Source: Mycobacterium alsense (GTDB lineage Bacteria; Actinomycetota; Actinomycetes; Mycobacteriales; Mycobacteriaceae). Taken from it: DNA of 64,000 nucleotides. Position numbers and translations under genes: made by a program. Location: positions 62,001 to 126,000 of the forward strand of contig NZ_MVHD01000006.1 of NCBI RefSeq assembly GCF_002086635.1, in the 5' to 3' direction. The notes below the pieces were generated by a model, which worked only from the letters and a program-made list of their open reading frames with translations, had not been told where the DNA came from and did no database searches. Below, one piece after another: positions 11,120 to 19,808 of this stretch (positions are counted from its first letter, which is position 1; the number at the start of each line of letters is the position of its first letter).

Positions 11120-12213
11120 CCCCGGCCTCCCGCGAACCGGCGCCCAACCTCGTGGTAGAGCGCGCGGCTATCGCCCAGCATGGCCGCGCCCTGCCAGGCG
11201 TGCCGGACGTACAGGTGGACGTCGTGCTCCCAGGTCTGCCCCAGCGCGCCGTGCACCTGCACCGCGGTGCGCGCGCAATTGACCGCCGCGTCCCCGGCCG
11301 CAGCCTTGGCCATCGCCGCGGCGGTCCAGGCGGCCTGCCCGTCCGCCGCGTCCCGCTCGCCCAGCCGGGCCGCGGCCGCATAGGTGAGGCTGCGGGCGCG
11401 TTCGAGGCCGACGTAGTTGTCGGCCAGCGCGTGTTTGATCCCCTGGAAGGCGCCGATCGGGCTGCCGAACTGCCGGCGCGCCTTCGCGTGCTCGACGGAG
11501 CGGCCCAGGGCGGCGCTCGCCACGCCGACCAGGTCGGCGGCGACGGCCACCAGCGGCGCCGCCAGCGCCGCTTCGAGCCGGACGGGCGCGGTGGCCAGCG
11601 GCTCGGCGTCGATCTCCACGTCGGCCACCGGCTGCGCGGGGTCGGTGGACTCGCCCGGCAGGACGGTAACCCCGTCACCGCAGCGCGCCACGGCCACCAC
11701 CGTGTCGTCGGGGTCATCGCCGCCCTTGTCGGAGTGCGCCAGCGTGACGACCAACTCGGCGCGCGGCAGGTTGGGGACCGCGACGGCGCGGCCGCGCAGC
11801 CGCCCCTGGCGCAACGTCATCGGCGCGCCGGGCAGCCGCGATCCCCTGGAGTGGACGGCCAGGGTGGCGACGGCGCCGCCGGCGATGTCGGCGAGCGCCG
11901 AGCCGAGCCCGGCGGCCCGCAGCGCGCCCGCGGCCAGCCCGACGCTGCTGAGGAACGGGATCGGCGCGATCGCGGCCCCGCATTCCTCGAGGACCACCGC
12001 CAGCTCGACCGGCCCGTAGTCGTCGGTGTCGGGTGCCGCGAGCTCCGTCCAGCCGAGGTCGACCACCGTCTTCCACAGGGCGCGCCAGCGCTCGGGGTCG
12101 GTGCCCGTGTCTTCCAGGGCCTGGTGGGCGGCGTCCGGCGGACATTCGGTGCGCAGGATGCCGCGCACGGTGTCGCGCAGCGACAACTGCTCCGAAGTCA
12201 GTCCGACATCCAT
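11116..12213 (-). CDS. Acyl-CoA dehydrogenase-family subunit, first gene of operon
   Basis: 365 residues from the ATG at 12213 (MDVGLTSEQLSLRDTVRGIL is a typical FadE N terminus); a longer frame to 12390 would cross the AT-rich promoter region and overlap the divergent gene. The C-terminal domain has RRQFGSPIGAFQGIKHALADNYVGLERA and AVQVHGALGQTWEHDVHLYVRHA, where the usual catalytic G-T-x-E-x-Q end is replaced, so this may be a non-catalytic or variant subunit. An AT-rich near-palindrome at 12221-12246 directly precedes the start. Confidence 0.9.
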   Translation of the reverse strand: MDVGLTSEQLSLRDTVRGILRTECPPDAAHQALEDTGTDPERWRALWKTVVDLGWTELAAPDTDDYGPVELAVVLEECGAAIAPIPFLSSVGLAAGALRAAGLGSALADIAGGAVATLAVHSRGSRLPGAPMTLRQGRLRGRAVAVPNLPRAELVVTLAHSDKGGDDPDDTVVAVARCGDGVTVLPGESTDPAQPVADVEIDAEPLATAPVRLEAALAAPLVAVAADLVGVASAALGRSVEHAKARRQFGSPIGAFQGIKHALADNYVGLERARSLTYAAAARLGERDAADGQAAWTAAAMAKAAAGDAAVNCARTAVQVHGALGQTWEHDVHLYVRHAWQGAAMLGDSRALYHEVGRRFAGGRG

Positions 12214-12220
12214 AAGACCC

Positions 12221-12246
12221 CTAACATAATAAAAATAGTAAACTAG
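12221..12246. promoter_or_regulatory. AT-rich near-palindrome in the FadE-operon/LLM divergent promoter
   Basis: A 26-bp block reading CTA-n3-TA-n-TA-n4-TA-n-TA-n3-TAG, symmetrical at the TA steps, in a region otherwise close to 70% GC. It lies 8 bp before the start of the FadE operon and 38 bp before the divergent LLM gene. Its TAAAAATAG core recurs before the P450/Rieske genes (18623-18648). It may combine a -10 element with an operator. Confidence 0.5.
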
Positions 12247-12283
12247 CGCCCTTGTTGCAATCGGCGCGAGCATAGGTGGACGT

Positions 12284-13150
12284 ATGGTCGAGTGGTATCT
12301 GTTCCTGCCGCAGCTGCGGCTTTCGGCGGCCGACATCGCGGAGCGCGCCCGCCACGCCGAGGCCAGCGGGTTCGAGGGCATGGCCTTCATCGATCACCTC
12401 GAGGCGCCCGGGCTGCGCGACGAAAACATCTGGGAGGCAATGGGCATCGCGACCTGGGTGGCGGCCAAGACGGAGCGGCTGCGGGTCGGTCACCTGGTCC
12501 TGTGCGACGCCTTCCGGCATCCCGCGGTGCTCGCCAAACAGGCCGTCACCCTCTCGGACGCGTCGAACGGCAGGTTCGACCTCGGCCTCGGCGCGGGATC
12601 CTGGCCCGCCGAGTTCACCAGATTCGATGTGGGCCAGCAGGATCCGAAGGCCAGGGTCGAGCAGCTCGGGCGCCACCTCGACCTCATCCGGCAGTACTGG
12701 GGCGACGGCGCGGACGAGAACGCGCAGGCCCCGCGGAGGTCCCATCCGATACCGCTGGTTCTGGGTGGCACCGGGCCCCGGATGATGGAACTCGTTCGCA
12801 GGCATGCGGATTGGTGGAACGTGCCGGCCAACCAGCTGGAGAAGCTGCCCAGGCTGGCCCCCGCCGCGGGGACGGCGCGGGTGTCGGTGCAGCAGATGGT
12901 GGGCTTCGTCCGGGCCGGCGCCGACCCGGGCGCCGTGCGCGAGGTGAGCACCCGGCGATTCGGGAACCTGGGGTCGGGGCTGGTCTGCGGCGACGCGCAG
13001 GAGTTGGTAGGGCACTTCTCCGGGCTGGCGGCCCAGGGGGTCGAGCGGTTCTACGTGTGGTTCGCCGATTTCGCCGCCCCGGACTCCCTGCACGAGTTCG
13101 GCGATTCGGTCATCAAGGCGTTCGCTGGCGCCGCCGGCGCGCTTCGGTAG
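12284..13150 (+). CDS. LLM-class F420-dependent oxidoreductase
   Basis: 288 residues forming a luciferase-like TIM barrel. Diagnostic segments are the N-terminal strand WYLFLPQLRLS, the EASGFEGMAFIDH helix-strand, RLRVGHLVLCDAFRHPAVLAKQAVTLSDAS, and GRFDLGLGAGSW. Mycobacterial members of this class use F420 or flavin to reduce or oxidise small organic substrates. ATG at 12284 has AGGTGGA 4-10 bases upstream. It is divergent from the FadE operon and convergent with the SDR gene, whose last 38 bases overlap its 3' end. A redox step in the same pathway is likely; the substrate is unknown. Confidence 0.87.
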   Translation: MVEWYLFLPQLRLSAADIAERARHAEASGFEGMAFIDHLEAPGLRDENIWEAMGIATWVAAKTERLRVGHLVLCDAFRHPAVLAKQAVTLSDASNGRFDLGLGAGSWPAEFTRFDVGQQDPKARVEQLGRHLDLIRQYWGDGADENAQAPRRSHPIPLVLGGTGPRMMELVRRHADWWNVPANQLEKLPRLAPAAGTARVSVQQMVGFVRAGADPGAVREVSTRRFGNLGSGLVCGDAQELVGHFSGLAAQGVERFYVWFADFAAPDSLHEFGDSVIKAFAGAAGALR

Positions 13151-13838
13151 GAACCACGGGCGGGCGGGCATAGGGGCCCCGTTCCACCGCGGACAGCCGG
13201 ATCTCGGGCAGGTCGACCGACGGGTCGACCGTGTCCAGCCAGGCGACCGCCTCGGCCACGTCGGACACCTGGATCGCGTACATCTCGAAGGGAACGTCCT
13301 GCAGCATCTCGGTTTCCACCGGGCCGGGCGTCACGATGTGCACGGCGATGCCGTCGCGGTCGACCTCGAGCGCCAGGGCCCGGGCGAACGCGTTCATGCC
13401 GGCCTTGGACGCGGAGTAGGCGGTGCGGGCCATCATCGGCTCGTGTGCCGCCGACGACGAGACGAACACGAACCGCGAACCCGCGCGCATCCGCGGCAGC
13501 GCGGCGGCGGTCACCACGAAGCACGAATCCAGGTTGGCCGACATGATGGCCCGCCACTGGTCGAATGTCTGCTTGCGCGCGTACGTTCCGCCCAGCATGC
13601 CGGCGGCGTGCACGACCAGGTCGATCCGTTCCAAAGCCCTTATCGCGGAGGCGAACCCGTCCGGGTCGGAGGCGTCGGCGACGACGTGGCGCGCGCCGAT
13701 CTCCGCGGCGGCCGCGCGCAGCGGGGCCTCGCGCCGCGCCGCGAGCACCACGTCGTAGCCCAGCTCGCTCAGCTTGCGGCCGCATCCCTTTCCGATGCCG
13801 CCGCTGCCCCCGGTGACCAGTGCGGTGCGCTGCGACAT
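13113..13838 (-). CDS. Short-chain dehydrogenase/reductase
   Basis: 241 residues with the classical SDR motifs: TGGSGGIGKG for NAD(P) binding at about 8-17, the N-x-A-G-type VVHAAG, SANLDS, and the catalytic serine and YSASK tetrad. The C terminus is Arg/Pro-rich and overlaps the 3' end of the LLM gene. Start placed at the ATG at 13838, five bases after the GntR stop region; an ATG at 13859 would add seven residues and overlap that gene by 17 bases. It is probably co-transcribed with the GntR regulator. Confidence 0.88.
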   Translation of the reverse strand: MSQRTALVTGGSGGIGKGCGRKLSELGYDVVLAARREAPLRAAAAEIGARHVVADASDPDGFASAIRALERIDLVVHAAGMLGGTYARKQTFDQWRAIMSANLDSCFVVTAAALPRMRAGSRFVFVSSSAAHEPMMARTAYSASKAGMNAFARALALEVDRDGIAVHIVTPGPVETEMLQDVPFEMYAIQVSDVAEAVAWLDTVDPSVDLPEIRLSAVERGPYARPPVVPTEARRRRQRTP

Positions 13839-13842
13839 GGTG

Positions 13843-14664
13843 TCAGGGGCGCCGGACATCCCGCGGGCGAGACAAGGCCTGCGGCGACAGCGCGTAGATG
13901 CGTTGCTCGGGACGCCCCGACAGCACGTAGGTCTGCGTGTCGGCCAGGTGGCGGCCCGCGATGCGGCGGGCCCGGTCGACGTCGCCCTCGGCGATCGTCT
14001 CGGCGAGCTTGGTGTGGGTGTTGAGCACCGCGCGGCGCTGCGCCAGCGACGGGTAGGTGCCGCGCGCCGCGCTCTCGTCCGCCCACTGTTGTTCGTGGCT
14101 GGTCCACAGCGTCTCCAGGCTGCCCACCACGGCGATGATCGTGTGATTGCCGCAGCCGCGCACCACGAGATCGTGGAATTGGCGGCCGATTTCGGTGAAA
14201 AGGGCACCGTCGTCGAGGTTTTCGGCCATCGCGTCGTTGACCCGCTTGAGTTCCGGCACCAACGTGTCCGCCCGGTCGGGCCGCTGCGCGGCCAGCGCCG
14301 CGCAGGCGGGCTCGAGTTCCTGCAATGCCATGCCCAGGTCGGCGACCGCGACGCCCTCGCTCTGCAACACCAGGCCGAGCATGTAGGCGGCGCTGGTCTT
14401 CGCCGGTGCGTGCACCACCGCGCCGCCGCGGTTGCCCCGCCGGACGGAGACCAGGCCCTCGGTCTCCAGGATTCGCAACGCCTCCCGCAACGAAACCAGG
14501 CTGACGTTGAACTGCTCGACGAGGACCTCCTGACGGGGCAGCAGATCGCCGTCGGCGAGCTCGCCGTCGATGATCTGGCGGCGCAACTCGTCGGCTACGA
14601 TTTCGGCGATCCGCGGCGCCGACAATCGGCGACGGGCGTCGGGACCAATTCCCAGGGCTGTCAT
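13843..14664 (-). CDS. GntR-family (FadR/FCD subfamily) transcriptional regulator
   Basis: 273 residues. An N-terminal winged helix (about 18-85; IADELRRQIIDG-type start, then SLVSLREALRILETEGLVSVRRGNRGG) is followed by an all-helical FCD ligand domain to about 240 with metal/ligand histidines in EIGRQFHDLVV and LNTHTKLAETIAEGD. FCD regulators usually sense acids or CoA esters of the pathway they control. It is divergent from the CaiB gene, and the 60-bp gap holds an inverted repeat with perfect 7-bp arms (14692-14720). It is the best local candidate for regulator of the accessory catabolic locus. Confidence 0.9.
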   Translation of the reverse strand: MTALGIGPDARRRLSAPRIAEIVADELRRQIIDGELADGDLLPRQEVLVEQFNVSLVSLREALRILETEGLVSVRRGNRGGAVVHAPAKTSAAYMLGLVLQSEGVAVADLGMALQELEPACAALAAQRPDRADTLVPELKRVNDAMAENLDDGALFTEIGRQFHDLVVRGCGNHTIIAVVGSLETLWTSHEQQWADESAARGTYPSLAQRRAVLNTHTKLAETIAEGDVDRARRIAGRHLADTQTYVLSGRPEQRIYALSPQALSRPRDVRRP

Positions 14665-14691
14665 CCAATCCTCGCGTGTTCGACAGGCTTA

Positions 14692-14720
14692 GCTATTTTA
14701 GCAGTAATGGTATAAATAGC
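14692..14720. promoter_or_regulatory. Inverted repeat between gntR and caiB-type gene
   Basis: Perfect arms GCTATTT (14692-14698) and AAATAGC (14714-14720) enclose 15 bp. The repeat ends three bases before the GTG start of the CoA-transferase and 28 bp before the divergent GntR start. Position and symmetry fit an autoregulatory operator for the GntR protein. It shares outer CTA/TAG ends with the other AT-rich sites of this locus. Confidence 0.55.
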
Positions 14721-14723
14721 CGC

Positions 14724-17108
14724 GTGAGGCGCGAGCCCGGCAGCCGGCCGACACCGCTTGACGGATTGCGTGTCGTCGAGGTCAGCGATCGGATAGCCGG
14801 ATGCTATTGCGGGAAGCTGCTGGTCGACGCGGGGGCGCAGGTACGCAAAATCGAACCGCGGCAAGGCGATTGGCTGCGCGGATACTCCGCCAGCTGTTCA
14901 CCGGTGCCCGACGGCCGGCCGTCCCCCTTCTTCAGCTACCTCAACGCGGGCAAGCGCAGCCTGACCGCCGACCCTGAGCGGCTGAAGGCCGAGCTGGCCG
15001 GCGCCGACGTCGTCGTCGTCACCGCAACCCGCGCCCGGGCCGCGGCGCTTGGCATCGACCCGGGTCGCCTGCTGGACGAGTCCCCGCGCGCGATCGTGGT
15101 CACGATCTCGGACTTCGGCTGGAACGGACCGTATGCCGACCGCGCCGCCAGCGAGTTCACGCTGCAGGCGTGGGCCGGCTCGCCCGGGTTTCGCGGGGAT
15201 CCCGCCGGGCCCCCCATCGCGATCGGCGGCGACCTGGGGGAGTACATGGGCGGCGTGTACGCGGCGTTCGGCGCGCTGGCCGTGCGCCGCCGCGTCGAGC
15301 AAGGCGGTCGCGGCGAGCACCTGGACCTGTCCATGCTCGAGGCGATCACCGCGATGCAGAGCAGCGAATGGCTGCACTCGCAGCTGCTGCGCGTCCCGCC
15401 GGTCCGCCGCACCCTGGAGGTGCCCTCGATCGAACCGGCCAAGGACGGCTACGTCGGTATCACCATGGTCACCGGGCAGCAGTGGCTCGACTTCGTCGCG
15501 ATGGTCGAGTGCCCGCAACTGGAGGAGATCGAGCAGCTGCGCTTCCAGATCGGCCGGTGGGCATACCGCGACCTGATCCGCGAACAGATCGGCCCGTGGC
15601 TCGCCGAACGGACCGTCGACGAGATCGTCGAACTCGCCCAGCTGTTCCGGCTGCCGATCGCGGCGTTGGGCAACGGCTCCACGATCCGGGACCTGGACTA
15701 CGTGCGGCAGCGAAAGGTGTTCGTGCGCAACCCGGCCGGCTTTCACCAGCCCCGCCCGCCCTGGGTCATGTCGGCGTGCGGGCCCGCGCCGCTGGGCGCG
15801 ACCCCGGCCGTCGGCGAGGCCGACGGCGAATCACCCTGGCGCAGGGCCGAATCCGAATCGGAGCCGACCGGTGTAGGGCTGCCGCTCGAGGGTGTGCGGA
15901 TCGTCGATCTGACCGCGTTCTGGGCCGGGCCGGCGGCCACCCACCTACTGGCCGCGTTCGGCGCCGACGTCGTCAAGGTCGAGTCGATACAGCGGCCCGA
16001 CGGCATTCGCTACTCCGGCGGGATGCGCACCGACGTCGACGACTGGTGGGAGTACGGCTGGGTATTCCACGCGATGAACACCAACAAGCGTTCCGTCACA
16101 TTGGATTTGGGCTCCGACCGGGGCCGCGCGCTGTTCCTGCGGCTGGCCGCCGGCGCCGACGTCGTGATCGAGAACTTCTCGCCGCGGGTGATGGAGAACT
16201 TCGGGCTCACCGCCGATGCGCTGCTCAACGTCAATCCCAAGCTGGTGGTGGCGCGGATGCCGGCGTTCGGGCTGGAGGGGCCGTGGCGTGACCGGGTCGG
16301 GTTCGCCCCGACCATGGAGCAGATCGCCGGCCTGGCCTGGGTGACGGGCCTTCCGGAGGCCCCGCCGGTGACCCCGCGCGGGGCCTGCGACCCGCTGGCC
16401 GGGGTGCACGCCGCATTCGCGGTGCTGGCCGCGCTGAGCTTCGCCGCGCGCACCGGGTCCGGCCAGCAGGTCGAGCTGCCGATGCTGGAAACGGTGCTCA
16501 ACGCCACCGCGGTGCAGGCGATCGAGTCGGAGGTCTTCGGGGTGACGCTGGGCCGGCGGGGCAACCGCGGTCACTGCGAGACGATTCAGAACATCTACCG
16601 GTGCGCCGGCGACGATGACTGGATCGCGGTCACCGTCCGTGACGACGTGCAGTGGCGCGCGCTGGTCGGCGTGCTGGGCGGGCCCGCCTGGTGTGACGAA
16701 AGCCTGGCCACGGTCGCCGGGCGCCGTGAACGGGCCGACGACATCGACCGGCGGCTGCACGAGTGGTTCGCCGGGCAGCCGCGGGAATCGGCGGTGCAAC
16801 TCCTGGCCGGCGCGGGCGTTCCCGCCGCGCCGGTGGTGTCGCCGTCGCTGGTGACCGAAAACCCGCAACTGCGTGACCGGGGGTTCCTGGAGGCCCTGGA
16901 CCACCCGAGCACCGGCGCGGGCCTGTATCCCTGCCCGCCGTTCGCCAGGCTGGCGGGGCAGGACAGGTGGCTTCGTCGCCCGCCGCCGAGGCTGGGCGCG
17001 CACAATGAAGAGGTGCTGCGCGACCTGTGCGGGCTGACCGAACAAGAGCTGGCGGACCTGGCGCGCAACGAAGTGATCGGGACCCGTCCGAAGGGCCTCA
17101 AGAAATGA
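14724..17108 (+). CDS. Tandem (two-domain) CaiB/BaiF family CoA-transferase
   Basis: 794 residues from the GTG at 14724, about double the usual 400. Two complete class III CoA-transferase modules lie end to end. Domain 1 runs to about 375 (LDGLRVVEVSDRIAGCYCGKLL near its start; GGDLGEYMGGVYAAFGAL with the likely catalytic Asp). Domain 2 begins near 385 (LEGVRIVDLTAFWAGPAATH; CDPLAGVHAAFAVLAAL with the second Asp). Class III enzymes move CoA between acids through an aspartyl-CoA anhydride and form interlocked dimers; a fused chain could build that interlock within one polypeptide. Ferredoxin follows 19 bp later. The CoA acceptor is unknown. Confidence 0.92.
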   Translation: MRREPGSRPTPLDGLRVVEVSDRIAGCYCGKLLVDAGAQVRKIEPRQGDWLRGYSASCSPVPDGRPSPFFSYLNAGKRSLTADPERLKAELAGADVVVVTATRARAAALGIDPGRLLDESPRAIVVTISDFGWNGPYADRAASEFTLQAWAGSPGFRGDPAGPPIAIGGDLGEYMGGVYAAFGALAVRRRVEQGGRGEHLDLSMLEAITAMQSSEWLHSQLLRVPPVRRTLEVPSIEPAKDGYVGITMVTGQQWLDFVAMVECPQLEEIEQLRFQIGRWAYRDLIREQIGPWLAERTVDEIVELAQLFRLPIAALGNGSTIRDLDYVRQRKVFVRNPAGFHQPRPPWVMSACGPAPLGATPAVGEADGESPWRRAESESEPTGVGLPLEGVRIVDLTAFWAGPAATHLLAAFGADVVKVESIQRPDGIRYSGGMRTDVDDWWEYGWVFHAMNTNKRSVTLDLGSDRGRALFLRLAAGADVVIENFSPRVMENFGLTADALLNVNPKLVVARMPAFGLEGPWRDRVGFAPTMEQIAGLAWVTGLPEAPPVTPRGACDPLAGVHAAFAVLAALSFAARTGSGQQVELPMLETVLNATAVQAIESEVFGVTLGRRGNRGHCETIQNIYRCAGDDDWIAVTVRDDVQWRALVGVLGGPAWCDESLATVAGRRERADDIDRRLHEWFAGQPRESAVQLLAGAGVPAAPVVSPSLVTENPQLRDRGFLEALDHPSTGAGLYPCPPFARLAGQDRWLRRPPPRLGAHNEEVLRDLCGLTEQELADLARNEVIGTRPKGLKK

Positions 17109-17127
17109 GCGGTGAGGAGGGCGTGCA

Positions 17128-17319
17128 ATGCGCGTGACGGTGGACGAGAACCTGTGTGAGGCCAACGGCTTCTGCGAATCGATCGCCGCGGACATATTCG
17201 AGCTGGGCGACGCCGACGTGGTGCAGATCGCGGACGGCCCGGTGCCGCCCGACCGGGAGATCGACGTTCGCGCCGCGGTGGACCAGTGCCCCAAGGCCGC
17301 GCTGCGGCTGATCGAGTGA
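17128..17319 (+). CDS. 3Fe-4S ferredoxin
   Basis: 63 residues, a typical actinobacterial P450-type ferredoxin. The cluster ligands are the cysteines of CEANGFC and the later CPKAAL. The position that is cysteine in 4Fe-4S proteins is asparagine here, so a 3Fe-4S cluster is expected. It should carry electrons to the cytochrome P450 encoded convergently right after it (stops one base apart) or to a Rieske oxygenase. No ferredoxin reductase gene lies in the window. GAGGAGGGCG ten bases before the ATG gives a good ribosome site. Confidence 0.93.
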   Translation: MRVTVDENLCEANGFCESIAADIFELGDADVVQIADGPVPPDREIDVRAAVDQCPKAALRLIE

Positions 17320-17320
17320 C

Positions 17321-18559
17321 CTACCGGCGCTCGGTGAGCGATATCGCCATCTCGTCGTAGATGGACATGTTGGTGAGCAGATTCGGATGGGCCACCGTGG
17401 CCGGGCCGAGCGCGATGTCGTCGCAGCGCAGCAGCAGCTCGTCGAACACGGCGCGCAACTCCGCGCGCGCCAGCATGGCGCCCAGGCAGTGATGCGGCCC
17501 GCCGCCTCCGAACGCCACCTGCGGGTTGGGTTGGCGCCCGATGTCGAAGGTGAACGGCGAGTCGAACACCTCCTCGTCCCGGTTCGCCGAGCGCAGCATC
17601 GACACCACCCGGTCGCCCTTCGCGATGTGCTGGCCGTCGATCTCGACGTCGACCTTCGCGGTCCGCGTCCAGTACGCCACCGGTGACGCCCAACGCAACA
17701 CCTCCTCGATGGCGCTGGGCCGCAACGCTTCCTGCTCGCGGTAACGCTGGATCTGGTCCGGGTTCTCGACGAATACCTGCAGGCCGGTCGCCAACGCGTT
17801 CTTGGTCGTGTCGCTGCCGGCGAAGGCCAGCACGAAGAAGAAGAACTCGAGCTCGTTGGCGGGCAGGCTGAATTGCTCGCCGTCGTCACCGGTGATCGCC
17901 GCGGTCGCCAGCGTGCTCCAGATGTCGTCGGTCGGGTTGGCCCGCTTGTCCGCGGTGAGCTGCATCGCGTAGCCGAAGATGGTGGCGTACAGGTCGGTAT
18001 AGTCCTGCCGGCTCGGCCGTGGCCCGGGAGCGTTGGCCTTCAGGATGAGGTCCAGGCAGTCGAAGATGCGCGGGCGGTCGGCTTCCGGGATGCCGATGAT
18101 GTCGCCGATGACCGTCATCGGCAGGGCGTCGGCGACGTCCTCGATCCAGTCGCCGCCGCCCTTTTCGAGCAGGCGGTCGATCATCCGTGCCGCGCGCGCC
18201 CGGATGCCGGCCTCGAGCTTGGCCACCGCGCGCGGGTTGAACGCGCCAGCGATGAGCTTGCGGCGCTTGTTCAGTGCGGGCGGGTCCATGTTGATGATCG
18301 TCGGGTACGACGCGAACATCCCGACGGGCTGGATCAGCGGGCCATCGACCGCGCTGAACGCGTCGGCGTCGCGGTGCAGCCGCACCGAGTGCCGGTGTTT
18401 CGTGGTCACCCAGAACTCGCGCTGGACGATCTGGGCGACCCCGGGGGTCAGCTCGTGGCGGAAGATCGGGCTGGTGCGGCGCAACTCGGCGAACAGATCG
18501 TCGGGAAAGCCGTTGCGCCACAAGGCGAAATCGGATAAGTCCACAGCCGCAGCCGTCAT
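17321..18559 (-). CDS. Cytochrome P450
   Basis: 412 residues from the ATG at 18559, the usual length for a soluble bacterial P450. A TTG at 18619 and GTG codons between would extend it by up to 20 residues. The I-helix AGSDTTKN, the K-helix E-x-x-R in EEVLR, and the haem loop FGGGGPHHCLGAMLARAE with its cysteine ligand are all intact. It resembles mycobacterial class I P450s that hydroxylate steroids, terpenes or fatty acids, but I cannot assign a CYP family. It is convergent with ferredoxin, the likely redox partner, and divergent from a Rieske oxygenase across an AT-rich site. Confidence 0.92.
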   Translation of the reverse strand: MTAAAVDLSDFALWRNGFPDDLFAELRRTSPIFRHELTPGVAQIVQREFWVTTKHRHSVRLHRDADAFSAVDGPLIQPVGMFASYPTIINMDPPALNKRRKLIAGAFNPRAVAKLEAGIRARAARMIDRLLEKGGGDWIEDVADALPMTVIGDIIGIPEADRPRIFDCLDLILKANAPGPRPSRQDYTDLYATIFGYAMQLTADKRANPTDDIWSTLATAAITGDDGEQFSLPANELEFFFFVLAFAGSDTTKNALATGLQVFVENPDQIQRYREQEALRPSAIEEVLRWASPVAYWTRTAKVDVEIDGQHIAKGDRVVSMLRSANRDEEVFDSPFTFDIGRQPNPQVAFGGGGPHHCLGAMLARAELRAVFDELLLRCDDIALGPATVAHPNLLTNMSIYDEMAISLTERR

Positions 18560-18622
18560 CTCCAAACCCCGTTCCGTGGCGACGACGACCACCTCCGGCG
18601 GCGCCGCGTTGACGTTCAATGC

Positions 18623-18648
18623 TTAAGATAGTAAAAATAGACTTGATC
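18623..18648. promoter_or_regulatory. AT-rich element between P450 and Rieske genes
   Basis: Over 26 positions it matches the element at 12221-12246, sharing TAA-n-ATA-n-TAAAAATAG. It is the only AT-rich patch in the divergent region between the P450 (18559) and the Rieske gene (18671). Symmetry is weaker than at 12221. Operator or -10 function is inferred from position and recurrence. Confidence 0.45.
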
Positions 18649-18670
18649 GTCGAACCCCGCGGGAGTGCTC

Positions 18671-19798
18671 GTGACGGATACAAGCTCGAAATCGGCGTCG
18701 GATTCCACCGAAGATCCCTCGGAACGAGAGTTCGGTCAGGGCGGCATCGCGCTGTCGACCTACCGGTTCCCGACGGGCTGGTTCATCGTCGCCTTCGCGT
18801 CCGACCTGGCCGCTGGTCAGGTCAAGCGCGCGCACTACTTCGGCGAGGAGCTGGTGCTGTTCCGCACCGAGTCCGGCCGGGTCCATGTCATGGACGCGTA
18901 CTGCCAGCACCTCGGCGCCAACCTGGGCGTCGGCGGCACCGTCGAGGGCGACAACATCGTCTGCCCCTGGCACGGCTGGCGCTGGCGTGGCGATGGCACC
19001 AACGCGCTGATCCCGTACAGCAAGATCGGCTGCAAGAACAATGTCCGCATCCGCACCTACCCGAGCGTGGAGTGGTACGGGTTCATCCTGGCGTGGCACG
19101 AGCGGCACGGGCGCGCGCCGTACTGGCAGCCGCCGGTGCTGCCCGAGCTGGAGACCGACGAGTACTACCCGCTGCACCCGCACACCCAGATGCTGAACCG
19201 GGTCAAGGTGCACCCGCAGATGATCATCGAGAACGCCGCCGACCCGTACCACGTTCAATACGTGCACAAGGCCGCCAGCCCCGCCACCACCGCGTCGTTC
19301 GAGGTGTCCGGTTACCATCTGCACGCCACCGTCAACGCCCATTTCGGCGGCGGCCGCGCCTCGACGTGGTTGACCCCCAACGGGCCGGTCGACGCCAAGA
19401 TCATCTACGACAACTACTCGCTGGGCCTCGGGCTGGTTCGTTTCCCGAGCGAGCTGGTGGCCACCGTCCAGGTCACCGGGCAGACGCCCGTCGACGAGGA
19501 CTACACCGACTACTTCTACACGCAGGCCTCCGTCCGCGAGCCCGGCGACAGCGGCGACGTGCCCACCGGCCGTGCCGCCAAATTCCTGGCGCTGCAGCAA
19601 GAAGTCATCAAACAGGACTTCTTCACGTGGGAGAACATGAAATACCTCGAGAGACCGAATCTGGCCCCCGAGGAGGCGCACGACTATGCCGCGCTGCGCC
19701 GGTGGGCGCACCGCTTCTACCCCGGCCCGCAGCCATCGCCCACCGATTTCGGCTACACCGCCGACGGTGAGCCCGACCCGGCGGCGTCCCAGGCCTGA
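18671..19798 (+). CDS. Rieske non-haem iron oxygenase, KshA-like
   Basis: 375 residues from the GTG at 18671, chosen for GGGAG five bases upstream; a GTG two codons earlier is possible. The Rieske cluster site is CQHLGANLG...CPWHGW (C-x-H, C-x2-H) at about 78-100. The catalytic iron site is N-x2-D-x2-H-x4-H in ENAADPYHVQYVH, the pattern of 3-ketosteroid 9-alpha-hydroxylase oxygenase KshA. It should add oxygen to a polycyclic or alicyclic substrate and needs a separate reductase, which is not in the window. The ligase gene follows after 10 bp, so this is the first gene of a six-gene plus-strand operon. Confidence 0.9.
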   Translation: MTDTSSKSASDSTEDPSEREFGQGGIALSTYRFPTGWFIVAFASDLAAGQVKRAHYFGEELVLFRTESGRVHVMDAYCQHLGANLGVGGTVEGDNIVCPWHGWRWRGDGTNALIPYSKIGCKNNVRIRTYPSVEWYGFILAWHERHGRAPYWQPPVLPELETDEYYPLHPHTQMLNRVKVHPQMIIENAADPYHVQYVHKAASPATTASFEVSGYHLHATVNAHFGGGRASTWLTPNGPVDAKIIYDNYSLGLGLVRFPSELVATVQVTGQTPVDEDYTDYFYTQASVREPGDSGDVPTGRAAKFLALQQEVIKQDFFTWENMKYLERPNLAPEEAHDYAALRRWAHRFYPGPQPSPTDFGYTADGEPDPAASQA

Positions 19799-19808
19799 TG
19801 AAGGCCTA

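Noticed and set aside
18559..18619. TTG start at 18619 for the P450
   Set aside because: It would place the coding start at the edge of the AT-rich element without a ribosome site; the ATG at 18559 gives the usual 412-residue length, though the longer form cannot be excluded.
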